Shown: positions 37,002 through 45,967 of the stretch, piece after piece | Numbering within the stretch: position 1 is the stretch's first letter | Layout: every line of letters starts with the position of its first letter | From: Streptomyces sp. A0642 | GTDB taxonomy: Bacteria; Actinomycetota; Actinomycetes; Streptomycetales; Streptomycetaceae | Direction of reading: 5' to 3' | Assembly: GCF_004795105.1 (NCBI RefSeq) | Contig: NZ_SSBL01000003.1 | Coordinates: 310,001-374,000 of the forward strand | Length of the DNA: 64,000 nt | The notes under the pieces: generated by a model | What the model was told of the DNA's origin: nothing | Database searches by the model: none | Seen by the model: the letters and a program-made list of their open reading frames with translations, nothing else | Translations under genes and position numbers: made by a program

Positions 37002-38363
37002 TCAGGCGTCCGCGGGGGCCGCCGCGTCCGCCCAGGCCGCCGCCGGATCCTCGTCGCAAGGTCCCGCCGGGATCCAGCGGCCGTTCTCCTTGCGGTACGG
37101 ATACCAGCGCCCGTCCCGTCCGTAGCGGAGCTGGAGCGTGCCGTCCGCCGAGGTCCAGCGGTTGCGCTCGCCCCGCAGCCCGGGGGCCTCGTCCTCCTCC
37201 CACGCGCCGGCGAGCCGCGTCCTGGCCCGGGCCAGCGCGGCGGCGTCCGGCGTCCACTCCTCGTCGAGCACGGCGAGCGCGGCCGCGCCGCCGTACTGCC
37301 AGGCGCACACCGCGGCCGGGAGACCGGCGGGCCGACGGCCCGAGCCGGCCGCCAGCCGGTTCGCGATCCACGGTTCGGGGCGCGCCTCGGCTGCCAGCCG
37401 TACCGCGTCCTGCTCGGGCGTCAGCCCTGGCGGGACGGGCTGCTGCCCGTGACCGGGCGACAGCGCCTCCGCCAGCATCCGGTGCGCCCGCGCAGCGCCG
37501 TCCGCGGCCAGCATCTCCAGGGCCGCCGGGTCCAGTCCCGGTCCGGGGTCCGTCTCCGTGTCCAGTGAGGGCGCCGGTCCCGGCCCGTCGGGGAGGGCCG
37601 GTTCCGGGGGCAGCGGCGGGAGGATGCCCGCCGCCGCGTAGGCCTCCGCCGCCAAGATCCCGCGCACGGCCCGGCCGCCGGTCTCCCCGGCCGGCTCGTC
37701 CGCGGCGTCCGGCGGTGCGTGGGCCGCCGCCCTGGCGGCGATCCGCACCTGGAGTTCGTCCAGCAGCCGCCGCTCCCCGCGGCCCCGCATCAGCAGCAGG
37801 ACGAACGGATCCTGGTCCAGCAGCCGCGCCACCTGGTAACAGAGGGCGGCGGTGTGCGGGCAGTGGTCCCAGGCCTCGCAGCCGCACTCGGGATCGAGGT
37901 CGCCGATGCCGGGCAGCAGGTCCACACCGGCCGCCGCCGCGTCCTCGACCAGGTGCGGCGGCATCTCCCGGTCGAGCAGGGCGGCGATGTGCCCGGCCCG
38001 CTCGACCGCCACGTCCAGGAAGCGGTCCCACTCTCCCTCGGTCAGCTCCTGGAGCAGTACGTCGCTGCGGTACCCGCTCTCCTCACGGTCACGGACCACC
38101 GCCGTGATCCGGCCGGGCCGCACGGACACCGCGCCGACCCGGCCCTCCCGCGCGAACCGGCGGCCCTTCTTCAGCTGCTGTCCGTCCAGTGCGGTGTCCT
38201 CCAGGGCCTTCAGCCACGCCAGCCCCCACCAGGACTCCGCGAAGCCGCGGCCTCGTGCCGGAGGCAGGGCGGCGAAGGTGCGCTCCTGCCCGGGCGCCGT
38301 CTCCTCCCGCCCGTCCCCGTCGTGCCGGCCGCCGAATCCGTCCGACGTGTGACCCTCGCTCAT
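37002..38363 (-). CDS. SWIM zinc-finger protein coupled to SNF2 helicase
   Basis: A 453-residue protein. Its SWIM motif CGCEAWDHCPH (near residue 180) supplies the CxCx(n)CxH zinc-binding site; the rest is an alpha-helical domain around it plus a C-terminal WYPYRKENGRW-like module. SWIM proteins bind DNA or partner proteins and often travel with SNF2 ATPases. Its ATG overlaps the helicase stop by four bases (ATGA), so the two genes are strictly co-translated, with the helicase first. The role of such pairs in Streptomyces is not established; chromatin-like remodelling, repair or defence are all possible. No signal peptide. Confidence 0.85.
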   Translation of the reverse strand: MSEGHTSDGFGGRHDGDGREETAPGQERTFAALPPARGRGFAESWWGLAWLKALEDTALDGQQLKKGRRFAREGRVGAVSVRPGRITAVVRDREESGYRSDVLLQELTEGEWDRFLDVAVERAGHIAALLDREMPPHLVEDAAAAGVDLLPGIGDLDPECGCEAWDHCPHTAALCYQVARLLDQDPFVLLLMRGRGERRLLDELQVRIAARAAAHAPPDAADEPAGETGGRAVRGILAAEAYAAAGILPPLPPEPALPDGPGPAPSLDTETDPGPGLDPAALEMLAADGAARAHRMLAEALSPGHGQQPVPPGLTPEQDAVRLAAEARPEPWIANRLAAGSGRRPAGLPAAVCAWQYGGAAALAVLDEEWTPDAAALARARTRLAGAWEEDEAPGLRGERNRWTSADGTLQLRYGRDGRWYPYRKENGRWIPAGPCDEDPAAAWADAAAPADA

Positions 38364-41197
38364 CGTGCGCCCCCTCGCAGCTCCACCAGATCGGCCAGTT
38401 CCGCATCGCTGAGCTCGGTCAGGGCGCTCTCGCCGGAGCCGAGCACCGCGTCCGCGAGGCGCTGTTTGCGTGCCAGCATCTCCGCGATCCGGTCCTCGAT
38501 CGTGCCCTCGGCGATCAGCCGGTGAACCTGCACCGGCTGGGTCTGCCCGATGCGGTACGCGCGGTCCGTGGCCTGCGCCTCGACCGCCGGGTTCCACCAG
38601 CGGTCGAAATGGACCACATGGCCCGCGCGGGTCAGATTGAGTCCGGTCCCCGCGGCCTTCAGCGACAGCAGGAAGACCGGCGCCCCGCCCGACTGGAACC
38701 GGCTGACCATCTCCTCGCGCCGAGCCACCGGCGTCCCGCCGTGCAGGAACTGGGTGGCGATCCCCCGCGCCGCGAGATGCCGTTCGAGCAGGCGGGCCAT
38801 CTGCACGTACTGCGTGAAGACGAGGACGCCGGCGCCTTCCGCGAGGATGGTGTCGAGCAGCTCGTCGAGCAGTTCCACCTTGCCCGACCGGTCCGCGATC
38901 CGCGGCTCCTCCTCCTTCAGGTACTGCGCGGGGTGGTTGCAGATCTGCTTGAGTCCGGTGAGCAGCTTCACCACCAGACCACGCCGGGCCATCCCGTCGG
39001 CTTCGGAGATCGCGGCCAGGGTCTCCCGCACCACCGCCTCGTACAGGCCCGCCTGTTCGGCCGTCAGTGAGACCGCGCGGTCCGTCTCCGTCTTCGGCGG
39101 AAGCTCCGGGGCGATGCCCGGATCGGACTTGCGCCGGCGCAGCAGGAACGGCCGTACCAGAGCGCCGAGGCGCTCGGCGGCCGCCGGGTCGCTGCCGCCC
39201 TCCACCGCACGCGCGTACCGGGTGCGGAAGGTGCCGAGCCGGCCGAGCAGGCCGGGCGTCGTCCAGTCGAGGATGGCCCACAGCTCGGAGAGGTTGTTCT
39301 CCACGGGGGTTCCGGTGAGGGCGACCCGCGCCTGCGCGTCGATCGTACGCAACTGCCTGGCCGTCGCCGAGTAGGGGTTCTTCACGTGCTGCGCCTCGTC
39401 CGCGACGACCATGCCCCACCGCTCGGCGGCGAGCCGGGACGCGTCCAGGCGCATCGTGCCGTAGGTGGTCAGCACGAACTCCCCGTCCACCAGGGCCTCC
39501 AGGCTCCGCGACGCGCCGTGGAAGCGGCGGACCGGGGTGCCCGGGGCGAACTTCTCGATCTCCCGCTGCCAGTTGCCCATCAGCGAGGTCGGGCAGATCA
39601 CCAGCGTGGGCCCCGCGGCCCCGTCGACGGTCTGGCGGTGCAGATGCAGGGCGATCAGCGTGATCGTCTTGCCGAGGCCCATGTCGTCGGCCAGACAGCC
39701 GCCGAGCCCGAGCGAGGTCATCGTGTGCAGCCAGTTCAGGCCACGCAGCTGGTAGTCCCGCAACGTCGCCGACAGCGAAGCCGGCTGACGGATCATCGGT
39801 TCGTCGTCCGGCCGGGACTCGGGGTCCGCGATCCGCTGCCGCAGGCGCTCCAGCCACCCGGTCGCCCGGACGTCGACCCGGCGGCCGTCGACCTCCGTGG
39901 ACCCCGTCAGTACGGCGCCGAGCGCATCGACCGGGGTGACCTTGCGGTCCCGGGTCTCGCGGGCGCGTCGCGCCTCCTCGGGGTCGATGAGCACCCACCG
40001 GTCGCGCAGCCGTACCAGGGGCCGTCCGGCCTCGGCGAGCCGGTCGAGTTCGGCACGGCTGAGCTTCTGGTCCCCGAGGGCGAACCACCAGTCGAAGGCC
40101 AGCAGGGAGTCGGCGGACAGCAGAGGTGCGGTGTCCGACGCGTTGCGCCCGGTCCGTCGGCCTCCGTCCTCGTCCTCCTCGTCCGGCGGGCCGATCACCG
40201 CGCCCGCCGTCAGCTTGCGGGCCAGTTCCCGGGGCCAGTGCACCTGAACACCGCTTGCGGCGAGGGCCCGTGAGGCGGGTCCCAGGAGGTCGGCGATCTC
40301 CTCGTCGGCCGGCTCCACGGCCTCCGGCACGGCCGCCGACAGCAGCGGCGCCAGGGGCGGCCAGGCGCGCGCGGCGCGGCGCAGCATCAGAAGCGTGTCC
40401 ATGCGGGCCCTCGGCCCGAAGGCGGCGGCGGCCGGTCCCGAGCCGGTCCAGATCTCCGCCGCGTCCGCGACCAGCGTCGCGTCGCTCACCCCGTGGATCT
40501 GCGGGACGACCCGGAAGGAGGGGCCGGGCGCCTGCTCGGAGGGCGCCTCACCGGTCCGGGGGAGACCCAGGACCTCCACGCGCAGCGAGAGCCGGACGCC
40601 CGCGTCGTGCCCCGCCGCGACATCGGTGACCCAGGCGCGCCGGTCCGGCAGGCGCTGCGGAGCGTCCGCGGCGAACGCCGGGCCGCCCGCGGCGAACGCG
40701 GCACCGGGGGTACGCGGCAGCCCGTCCGCCACCGCATCGAGGAACTCCCTTACCAGCCATTCCGGTTCAGGCAGCAGGAGAGGCCGCGCCGAGGCATCGG
40801 CCGGCGCCGCGTGGGCGGTCGGAGGCATGGACGCGGCCAGGGTGCTGATCCGCGTCCGGTCGTCCGCGCTGAGCGGCCCGGCCCGCCACGCGTCATGGTC
40901 GGTGGCGCTCAGTCCCGGCAGCAACAGCCCCCGGGCGGCGAACTGGAGGGCCAGCAGCCCCGCCGCCCCCCAGAACAGGGCGGCGGGGGAGGCGTGGGAG
41001 GCCGTCCGGGCACGGGTGAGCACCGCGAGGGCGTCCCGTACCGGCAGGATCCGCGCGGGCACCGCGTACGGCAGGGCGTCGGCCCCGGCCACGGTGAGTG
41101 CCTCGACGGTTCCGGGGGCGTCGGGCGGACTACTGCCGTCCGGATGCCAGAAGGCGACCCGTCCGGTCCGGGCGGGATCCGCGGGCAGGAAGACCAC
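38360..41197 (-). CDS. SNF2-family DNA-dependent ATPase/helicase
   Basis: A 945-residue protein whose C-terminal half has the two RecA-like lobes: motif I DDMGLGKTITLIALHL, a DEAQ-type motif II (VVADEAQHVKNP), the TGTPVENN motif III, and in lobe two LLSLKAAGTGLNLT and DRWWNPAVEAQATDRAYRIGQ. The N-terminal half is of unknown fold. It uses ATP to move along or remodel DNA. I follow the first usable start, GTG at 41197, but there is no good ribosome binding site and the frame continues upstream as LPAATLSEISALAGCC with no classical start codon, so the true start is uncertain. It is the first gene of a coupled pair with the SWIM protein. Confidence 0.86.
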   Translation of the reverse strand: MVFLPADPARTGRVAFWHPDGSSPPDAPGTVEALTVAGADALPYAVPARILPVRDALAVLTRARTASHASPAALFWGAAGLLALQFAARGLLLPGLSATDHDAWRAGPLSADDRTRISTLAASMPPTAHAAPADASARPLLLPEPEWLVREFLDAVADGLPRTPGAAFAAGGPAFAADAPQRLPDRRAWVTDVAAGHDAGVRLSLRVEVLGLPRTGEAPSEQAPGPSFRVVPQIHGVSDATLVADAAEIWTGSGPAAAAFGPRARMDTLLMLRRAARAWPPLAPLLSAAVPEAVEPADEEIADLLGPASRALAASGVQVHWPRELARKLTAGAVIGPPDEEDEDGGRRTGRNASDTAPLLSADSLLAFDWWFALGDQKLSRAELDRLAEAGRPLVRLRDRWVLIDPEEARRARETRDRKVTPVDALGAVLTGSTEVDGRRVDVRATGWLERLRQRIADPESRPDDEPMIRQPASLSATLRDYQLRGLNWLHTMTSLGLGGCLADDMGLGKTITLIALHLHRQTVDGAAGPTLVICPTSLMGNWQREIEKFAPGTPVRRFHGASRSLEALVDGEFVLTTYGTMRLDASRLAAERWGMVVADEAQHVKNPYSATARQLRTIDAQARVALTGTPVENNLSELWAILDWTTPGLLGRLGTFRTRYARAVEGGSDPAAAERLGALVRPFLLRRRKSDPGIAPELPPKTETDRAVSLTAEQAGLYEAVVRETLAAISEADGMARRGLVVKLLTGLKQICNHPAQYLKEEEPRIADRSGKVELLDELLDTILAEGAGVLVFTQYVQMARLLERHLAARGIATQFLHGGTPVARREEMVSRFQSGGAPVFLLSLKAAGTGLNLTRAGHVVHFDRWWNPAVEAQATDRAYRIGQTQPVQVHRLIAEGTIEDRIAEMLARKQRLADAVLGSGESALTELSDAELADLVELRGGAR

Positions 41198-41509
41198 GCA
41201 GCAGCCGGCGAGCGCGGAGATCTCGGAGAGCGTTGCTGCGGGGAGGCGGTACTCAGCGATGTCAGAGTCCTCAAATTTGACTAGTGGGCCGAGGTCGCCG
41301 AGGGTACCCCATCACGGCCCCTGGCGGGTGCGTACAGAGGGTGATGCACCTCACGTGCGTATGTCCTTTATGTCCGCGAGGTGTGGCCAGCCCCCCGGCG
41401 GAATGAGGGGGTTGGCACCAGGAAACTCCGGGTGGTGGCGCCATGGCTGCTATACATCTGCGACCCGTACGTTTCATCAGGTCAGCGCACCTATAAGACC
41501 GGAGACATC
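41198..41509. other. 312-bp divergent intergenic region between SNF2 and desaturase genes
   Basis: No gene is seen. CACCTC (near 41350) and GAGGTG (near 41380) form a spaced inverted repeat. A TATAAG at 41492-41497 could be the -10 of the desaturase, about 13 bases above its start. Confidence 0.35.
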
Positions 41510-42562
41510 ATGCCTCAGGCCGCAACCACCGTCGCGGAACGAACTCGCGACAGTGCCGGAAGTGCCGGAAGTACAGGAAGTGACTTCGCGCCACTGCTGC
41601 GGGCCGTCAAGGCGCAAGGGCTCCTCGAACGGCGCACCGGCTGGTACGCGGCAGGCATCGCCGCCAATCTCCTCGCACTGGGCGCGGTGCTGACCGCGGT
41701 CGTCCTCCTCGGGAACACCTGGTGGACCCTGCTGCTCGCACTGCCCCTCGCCGTCGTCTGGTCCCGCACCGCCTTCTTCGGACACGACGCCGGCCATGCC
41801 CAGATAACCGGCGACCGGCGGGCGAGCCGGACCGTCGGCCTCTTCCACGCCAACCTCCTGCTCGGCATGAACGAAGCGTGGTGGAACGACAAGCACGTAC
41901 GCCACCACGCCAACCCCAACCACATCGACAAGGACCCCGACGTCGGCGTCGGCGCCCTCGTCTGGACCCAGAAGCAGGCGGCGCGGCGCGAGGGATTCGC
42001 CCGCTGGCTCACCCGCAACCAGGCCCGGCTGTTCTTCCCGATGCTGCTCCTCGAAGGCATCGCCCTGAAGATCTCGGGCTTCCAGTACCTGCGGCAGCAG
42101 CCCGTCAGGGAGCGCGCCCTCTCCGGCCTGCTCCTGGTCGCCCACCTCGGCCTCTACGCCGCGCTGCTGCTCACCGTCATGTCCCCCGGAAAGGCCGTCG
42201 TCTTCGCGCTCGTGCACCACGCGCTCTTCGGTCTCCACCTCGGCATGGCCTTCGCCCCCAACCACAAGGGCATGGAGATGCCCGATCCCGACGGGGACCG
42301 CTGGGGACACCTCCAGCGGCAGGTCCTCACCTCACGCAACGTGCGGGGGGCCGTCCTCACCGACTGGTTCCTCGGCGGGCTCAACTACCAGATCGAGCAC
42401 CATCTCTTCCCCAGCATGCCGCGCCCGCATCTGCGACGGGCCCAGCCCCTGGTCAAGGCCCACTGCGAGGCCCTCGGCATGCCGTACGCCGAGACCGGGC
42501 TCATCGAGTCCTACCGGCAGGCACTGGAGCACATGCACGAGGTCGGCGCCCCTCTGCGGTGA
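41510..42562 (+). CDS. Membrane fatty acid desaturase
   Basis: A 350-residue membrane enzyme with paired hydrophobic segments and the conserved His boxes: HDAGH, HVRHH, a third pair near HHALFGLH, and QIEHHLFP near the end, which ligate the di-iron site. QIEHH is the form seen in front-end and acyl-CoA or acyl-lipid desaturases. It introduces a double bond into a fatty acyl chain and changes membrane fluidity. The ATG at 41510 follows GGAGACATC. Downstream lie a tiny membrane protein and a MOSC protein, possibly in one transcript. The N-terminal GSAGSTGS is encoded by a small DNA repeat. Substrate and position are unknown. Confidence 0.88.
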   Translation: MPQAATTVAERTRDSAGSAGSTGSDFAPLLRAVKAQGLLERRTGWYAAGIAANLLALGAVLTAVVLLGNTWWTLLLALPLAVVWSRTAFFGHDAGHAQITGDRRASRTVGLFHANLLLGMNEAWWNDKHVRHHANPNHIDKDPDVGVGALVWTQKQAARREGFARWLTRNQARLFFPMLLLEGIALKISGFQYLRQQPVRERALSGLLLVAHLGLYAALLLTVMSPGKAVVFALVHHALFGLHLGMAFAPNHKGMEMPDPDGDRWGHLQRQVLTSRNVRGAVLTDWFLGGLNYQIEHHLFPSMPRPHLRRAQPLVKAHCEALGMPYAETGLIESYRQALEHMHEVGAPLR

Positions 42563-42657
42563 CCGGGGCGGACCCACTCGCCACGGCTGGAACCGATGGG
42601 CACCCACAGGCGTTCTCACAGCAGGAGCGGCCACGGGCCGCGAAGGAGGCGTGGACG

Positions 42658-42840
42658 ATGTCGAACAGCGCGAAGATCGCCATCGGAGGAGTCGTCGTCG
42701 CAGTCGTCCTGATGCCGTTCATCGGGTTCTGGCTGTCACTGCTGGTGCTCATCGGAGTGCCCGCGATCGCTTATCTGGCCTTGGACCCGAGCCAGCGGCG
42801 CAGGCTCCGTAGGATCACGCGTAAGGAGATAGGCCGCTGA
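42658..42840 (+). CDS. Small membrane protein, 60 residues
   Basis: MSNSAKIAIGG opens a protein with two hydrophobic stretches (about residues 6-24 and 25-43) followed by a basic tail SQRRRLRRITRKEIGR. It has AAGGAGG ten bases upstream and normal codon use. Its position right after the desaturase and 14 bases before the MOSC gene suggests cotranscription. Function unknown; the basic tail may face the cytoplasm. Confidence 0.68.
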   Translation: MSNSAKIAIGGVVVAVVLMPFIGFWLSLLVLIGVPAIAYLALDPSQRRRLRRITRKEIGR

Positions 42841-42854
42841 GAGGGGTCCGCGCC

Positions 42855-43397
42855 GTGAGTGGGACAGTCACCGCCGTGAGCAGTAATGACGCGTACAGCT
42901 TCACCAAGCCGAACCGGGACCGCGTGACGCTGCTGACGGGACTCGGCGTGGAGGGGGACGTGCACGCGGGGGTGACGGTCAAACACCGCTCCAGGGTCGC
43001 GCAGGACCCCACCCAGCCGAATCTGCGTCAGGTCCACCTCATACAGGAGGAACTGTTCGACGAGCTGCGCGAGGCCGGCTTCGAGGTCGCGCCCGGAGAC
43101 CTCGGGGAGAACGTCACCACCCGGGGCATCGACCTGTTGGCGCTGCCCGTCGGCACCCGGCTGCACCTCGGCCACGAGGTCGTCGTCGAGGTCACGGGGC
43201 TTCGGAACCCGTGCCTCCAGATCGACCACTTCCAGGGCGGACTGCTCAAGCAGGTCGTCGGCCGGGACGAGGCCGGCGCCGTCGTCCGTAAGGCCGGGAT
43301 CATGAGCGTGGTCGCCGTGGGCGGAGTGGTGCGGCCCGGGGACCCGGTGAAGGCCGAACTCCCGGCGCAGCCCCACCGGCCACTGGAACGGGTCTGA
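42855..43397 (+). CDS. MOSC domain protein
   Basis: A 180-residue cytoplasmic protein with the MOSC fold. The family pattern is visible as GVEGDVHAG, LRQVHLIQEELFDEL, GDLGENVTTRGIDLL and TGLRNPCLQIDHF, with the conserved Cys near residue 120. MOSC domains bind sulfur carrier or molybdenum-cofactor-like groups and carry out sulfur transfer or reduction of N-hydroxylated compounds. The start is a GTG with only a weak site. A very strong terminator follows. Confidence 0.87.
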   Translation: MSGTVTAVSSNDAYSFTKPNRDRVTLLTGLGVEGDVHAGVTVKHRSRVAQDPTQPNLRQVHLIQEELFDELREAGFEVAPGDLGENVTTRGIDLLALPVGTRLHLGHEVVVEVTGLRNPCLQIDHFQGGLLKQVVGRDEAGAVVRKAGIMSVVAVGGVVRPGDPVKAELPAQPHRPLERV

Positions 43398-43421
43398 CGC
43401 CCTGATGCTCTGAAGCCCTGA

Positions 43422-43469
43422 CGTGCGGGAGCCCCGGGACCGGTCCTTCGGTCCCGGGGCTCCCGCACG
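43422..43469. terminator. Very long hairpin terminator
   Basis: A perfect 20-base stem (starting CGTGCGGGAG, ending CTCCCGCACG) with an eight-base loop, 25 bases past the MOSC stop. It can also stop the convergent transcript. Confidence 0.9.
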
Positions 43470-43558
43470 CGGGGGTCCGGTCAGGTCCGGTCCGCTCGTT
43501 CGCGCGGGCGTCGGCCGGCCGTTGCCGGTGCCCGCGGTCCGTTCCTTCGCCCGGGGCG

Positions 43559-44500
43559 TCAGGACGGCCGTACGGCCATCGCGTCCAGGGCCATGAGCAG
43601 TCCGGGAAGCTCCGGCCCCCGCCCCACGGTCAGGATCTCCCCCGGCACCTCGTCGAGCAGCACGAAGGCGATGTCGTCGGTCCTGGCGACCATGGACCAG
43701 CCGGGGCCGTCGGCACGGATCATCCGGGCGTCACCGGGGGCGAAGGAGGAGCGGACGCGGCCGGGGGGCGGCGGGGTGTCGGTATACGCGTGCGCCTCGG
43801 CCAGAGCCCGCCGTACGCCGGGGTGTGTGACGGAGAGCGGGGCGGCGTCATGTCCTGAGCCGTCAGCATCGGCCTTCGGGCCGTCCCCGTCATGTCCCGG
43901 GCCGTCCGCATCGGCCTTCGAGTCGTCCCCGTCCGAGCCGGACTCCGTCCCGCTCTGCGTCGGGCCGGAGACCGTCTCGTCGTCGACCTGCTCCCGCCAG
44001 ACGGCCCACTGGAGCGCGATGGCGTCCGCACCCAGCCGGCGCTGTGCGGGTCCCCACACCGTGGTGTCGGGCGGGGAGAGGGGTGGCAGGTCCTCGCCGT
44101 CCGCGTCCGGGTCGGGGGCCGGATCGTGCGGAGCGTTCACCCCGGGCGCCGCGACCGCCACGGCGAGCGGCCAGCCGGGGAGTGCGCAGATCACCGAGCG
44201 GTCGTCCGGCGACAGGTCGTACTCCATCCCGCAGTCCCAGGACGCTATCGCGACGGCCACCAGGGAGACGTCGTCGACCACCACGGTCCACCGCGCCCCG
44301 TCGCCGTCCTGGCCGAGGACCAGCCCGTACCCCTCGGCGTACGGTTCCAGGCCCAGGGCCGCACACGCCGCCGGGTAGTCGTCGCCGAGAGCGCTGGGGA
44401 ATTGCGCAGGGGTCAGCAGGACCGCAGTCAGCACGTACAGTGCGTCGTCGTCGGCGACTGTGTTGTCCGTCCCGGCCACTGCACCCTCCTCTTCCGTCAT
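43559..44500 (-). CDS. Hypothetical acidic protein with internal repeat
   Basis: A 313-residue protein I do not recognise as an enzyme. The N-terminal and C-terminal thirds have similar predicted alpha/beta character; the central part is a low-complexity Asp/Gly/Ala stretch in which SKADADGPGHDGD recurs once with small changes. No signal peptide or transmembrane segment. I recall similar proteins in Streptomyces but no role. Codon use is normal, so it is a real gene. The ATG at 44500 has only a weak upstream site. Downstream is the convergent MOSC gene and terminator. Confidence 0.65.
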   Translation of the reverse strand: MTEEEGAVAGTDNTVADDDALYVLTAVLLTPAQFPSALGDDYPAACAALGLEPYAEGYGLVLGQDGDGARWTVVVDDVSLVAVAIASWDCGMEYDLSPDDRSVICALPGWPLAVAVAAPGVNAPHDPAPDPDADGEDLPPLSPPDTTVWGPAQRRLGADAIALQWAVWREQVDDETVSGPTQSGTESGSDGDDSKADADGPGHDGDGPKADADGSGHDAAPLSVTHPGVRRALAEAHAYTDTPPPPGRVRSSFAPGDARMIRADGPGWSMVARTDDIAFVLLDEVPGEILTVGRGPELPGLLMALDAMAVRPS

Positions 44501-44597
44501 GGTTGTCGTCGGCGCACCTTAACCAGTGGGTAACCCCCTCGTCGAGGCCCTGACAAGGCAGGACACGGGGTGCGTGGACGAACCCGGACGGCGCCTC

Positions 44598-44903
44598 TCA
44601 TCCGTCCGACAGGCCGAGCAGCGTACGGGCCACCGTCTCCGGCGACTCGTCGCGCTCACGGGCGAGCGCGATGACGGCCCGGCAGGCCAGTTCGCCGACG
44701 CCGAAGGAGAGCGCCTCCGGAGACACCCAGCCACTCGCCTCGTCCATCCGGTCCTGGTCGTCCTCCACGGATGCCGCGACGAACGTGGCGGCCGCCTCGA
44801 AGAGGTTGTGATGCCGGCGCCCGGGCGCCGGTGCGGGCGCCGACGCACCTTGCTTGCGTCCTGGGGCCACGGCTCTGCGCAGTATGCCGAACATGCTGGT
44901 CAT
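44598..44903 (-). CDS. Conserved hypothetical protein, 101 residues
   Basis: The start at 44903 (MTSMFGILRR) follows GGAAGG eight bases upstream; the longer frame from 44966 has no good site. The protein has an Arg/Pro-rich linker (APAPAPGRRHH), then helices FEAAATFVAASVEDDQDRMDE and LACRAVIALARERDESPETV. Function unknown. It is divergent from the MpaB-like gene. Confidence 0.6.
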   Translation of the reverse strand: MTSMFGILRRAVAPGRKQGASAPAPAPGRRHHNLFEAAATFVAASVEDDQDRMDEASGWVSPEALSFGVGELACRAVIALARERDESPETVARTLLGLSDG

Positions 44904-44992
44904 GGAGACCGCCTTCCGTCCGTCGTCCGTACTCACCGTCTTGCCCCCGCACGTACGCTTGGACACTCGACCCGGATGAGGGAGACGGTGCG

Positions 44993-45901
44993 GTGAAGCG
45001 TTTCGACCGGCTGAAGGAAATCCAACGCCTCGACCCGGAGCGGGACTTCCTGGCGATCCACCGGATCACGGCGACGTACGAGTTCCCCTGGGACATCGCG
45101 CGCGCCCTCGAACTGGCGCTGTACCGCACCTATGCCGTGCCGAGCATCGGCCGACTCCTCGCGGAGACAGCCGAGCTGACGGACCGCTCGCAGAAGCGTT
45201 ACGACGACACGGCGCTGCTGCTGGACACCGTCATGGAGCACGGCTTCGAGAGCGATCCGGGACGTACGGCCATCCGCCGGATCAACCGGATGCACCACAG
45301 CTACGACATCGGCAACGACGACATGCGCTACGTGTTGTGCACCTTCGTCGTCACCCCGAAGAGGTGGCTCGACGCCTACGGGTGGCGCCGGCTCTCCGAT
45401 CACGAACTACGGGCGTGCGCCGCCTACTACCGGACCCTGGGCGCTCACCTCGGCATCAAGGACCTGCCGCAGACGTACGAGGACTTCGAGCACACGCTCG
45501 ACGCCTACGAGGACGCACACTTCGGCTGGGACGAAGCGGCGCGCTCGGTGTCGGACGCGACGCTGGAGCTGATGACCTCCTGGTATCCGCGGCCCCTCGC
45601 CCCGATCGTCCGCGGCGCGAGCCTCGCTCTCCTCGACGATTCGCTGCTGCGGGCGTTCCGGTACGAACAGCCGAGCGCAGCGGCCCGCGCTCTCACCCGT
45701 GGCGCCCTGCGCCTGAGGGCGCGCGCGGTCCGCCTGCTGCCGCCGCGCGCGAAGCCGCACTACGCCCGGCAGAACCCGGAGATCAAGGGCTACCCCGACG
45801 GGTACGAGGTGGCCGCGCTCGGCACGTTCCCCACTCCGGGGGCCGGCGGCTGCCCGGTCCCGCACCGGCACCGCCCGGAGCCCGACGCCCGGGCCACGTG
45901 A
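44993..45901 (+). CDS. MpaB-type oxygenase (DUF2236 family)
   Basis: A 302-residue protein with the DUF2236/MpaB pattern: an RxxxxHHxY-type motif (IRRINRMHHSYDI) whose His probably binds heme, then FVVTPKRWLDAYGWR and a helical rest. The family includes the latex-clearing protein-like heme oxygenases and the fungal MpaB that cleaves an olefin in mycophenolic acid synthesis. The GTG start at 44993 follows ATGAGGGAGA; the frame is open upstream but that part is a shadow. It likely acts on an isoprenoid or unsaturated lipid. No partner genes are evident. The C-terminal tail is basic. Confidence 0.75.
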   Translation: MKRFDRLKEIQRLDPERDFLAIHRITATYEFPWDIARALELALYRTYAVPSIGRLLAETAELTDRSQKRYDDTALLLDTVMEHGFESDPGRTAIRRINRMHHSYDIGNDDMRYVLCTFVVTPKRWLDAYGWRRLSDHELRACAAYYRTLGAHLGIKDLPQTYEDFEHTLDAYEDAHFGWDEAARSVSDATLELMTSWYPRPLAPIVRGASLALLDDSLLRAFRYEQPSAAARALTRGALRLRARAVRLLPPRAKPHYARQNPEIKGYPDGYEVAALGTFPTPGAGGCPVPHRHRPEPDARAT

Positions 45902-45935
45902 CCCCGGAGGCGGTCCGCCCCCGGCGTGCGCCGCC

Positions 45936-45967
45936 GGCCGTCCGCTCGCCCGGCCGTCCGCTCACCC
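45936..45967. repeat. Two tandem 16-bp copies at the methyltransferase stop
   Basis: GGCCGTCCGCTCGCCC (45936-45951) is followed directly by a copy with one change (45952-45967). The change creates the TCA read as the stop codon of the methyltransferase on the minus strand. Confidence 0.6.
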
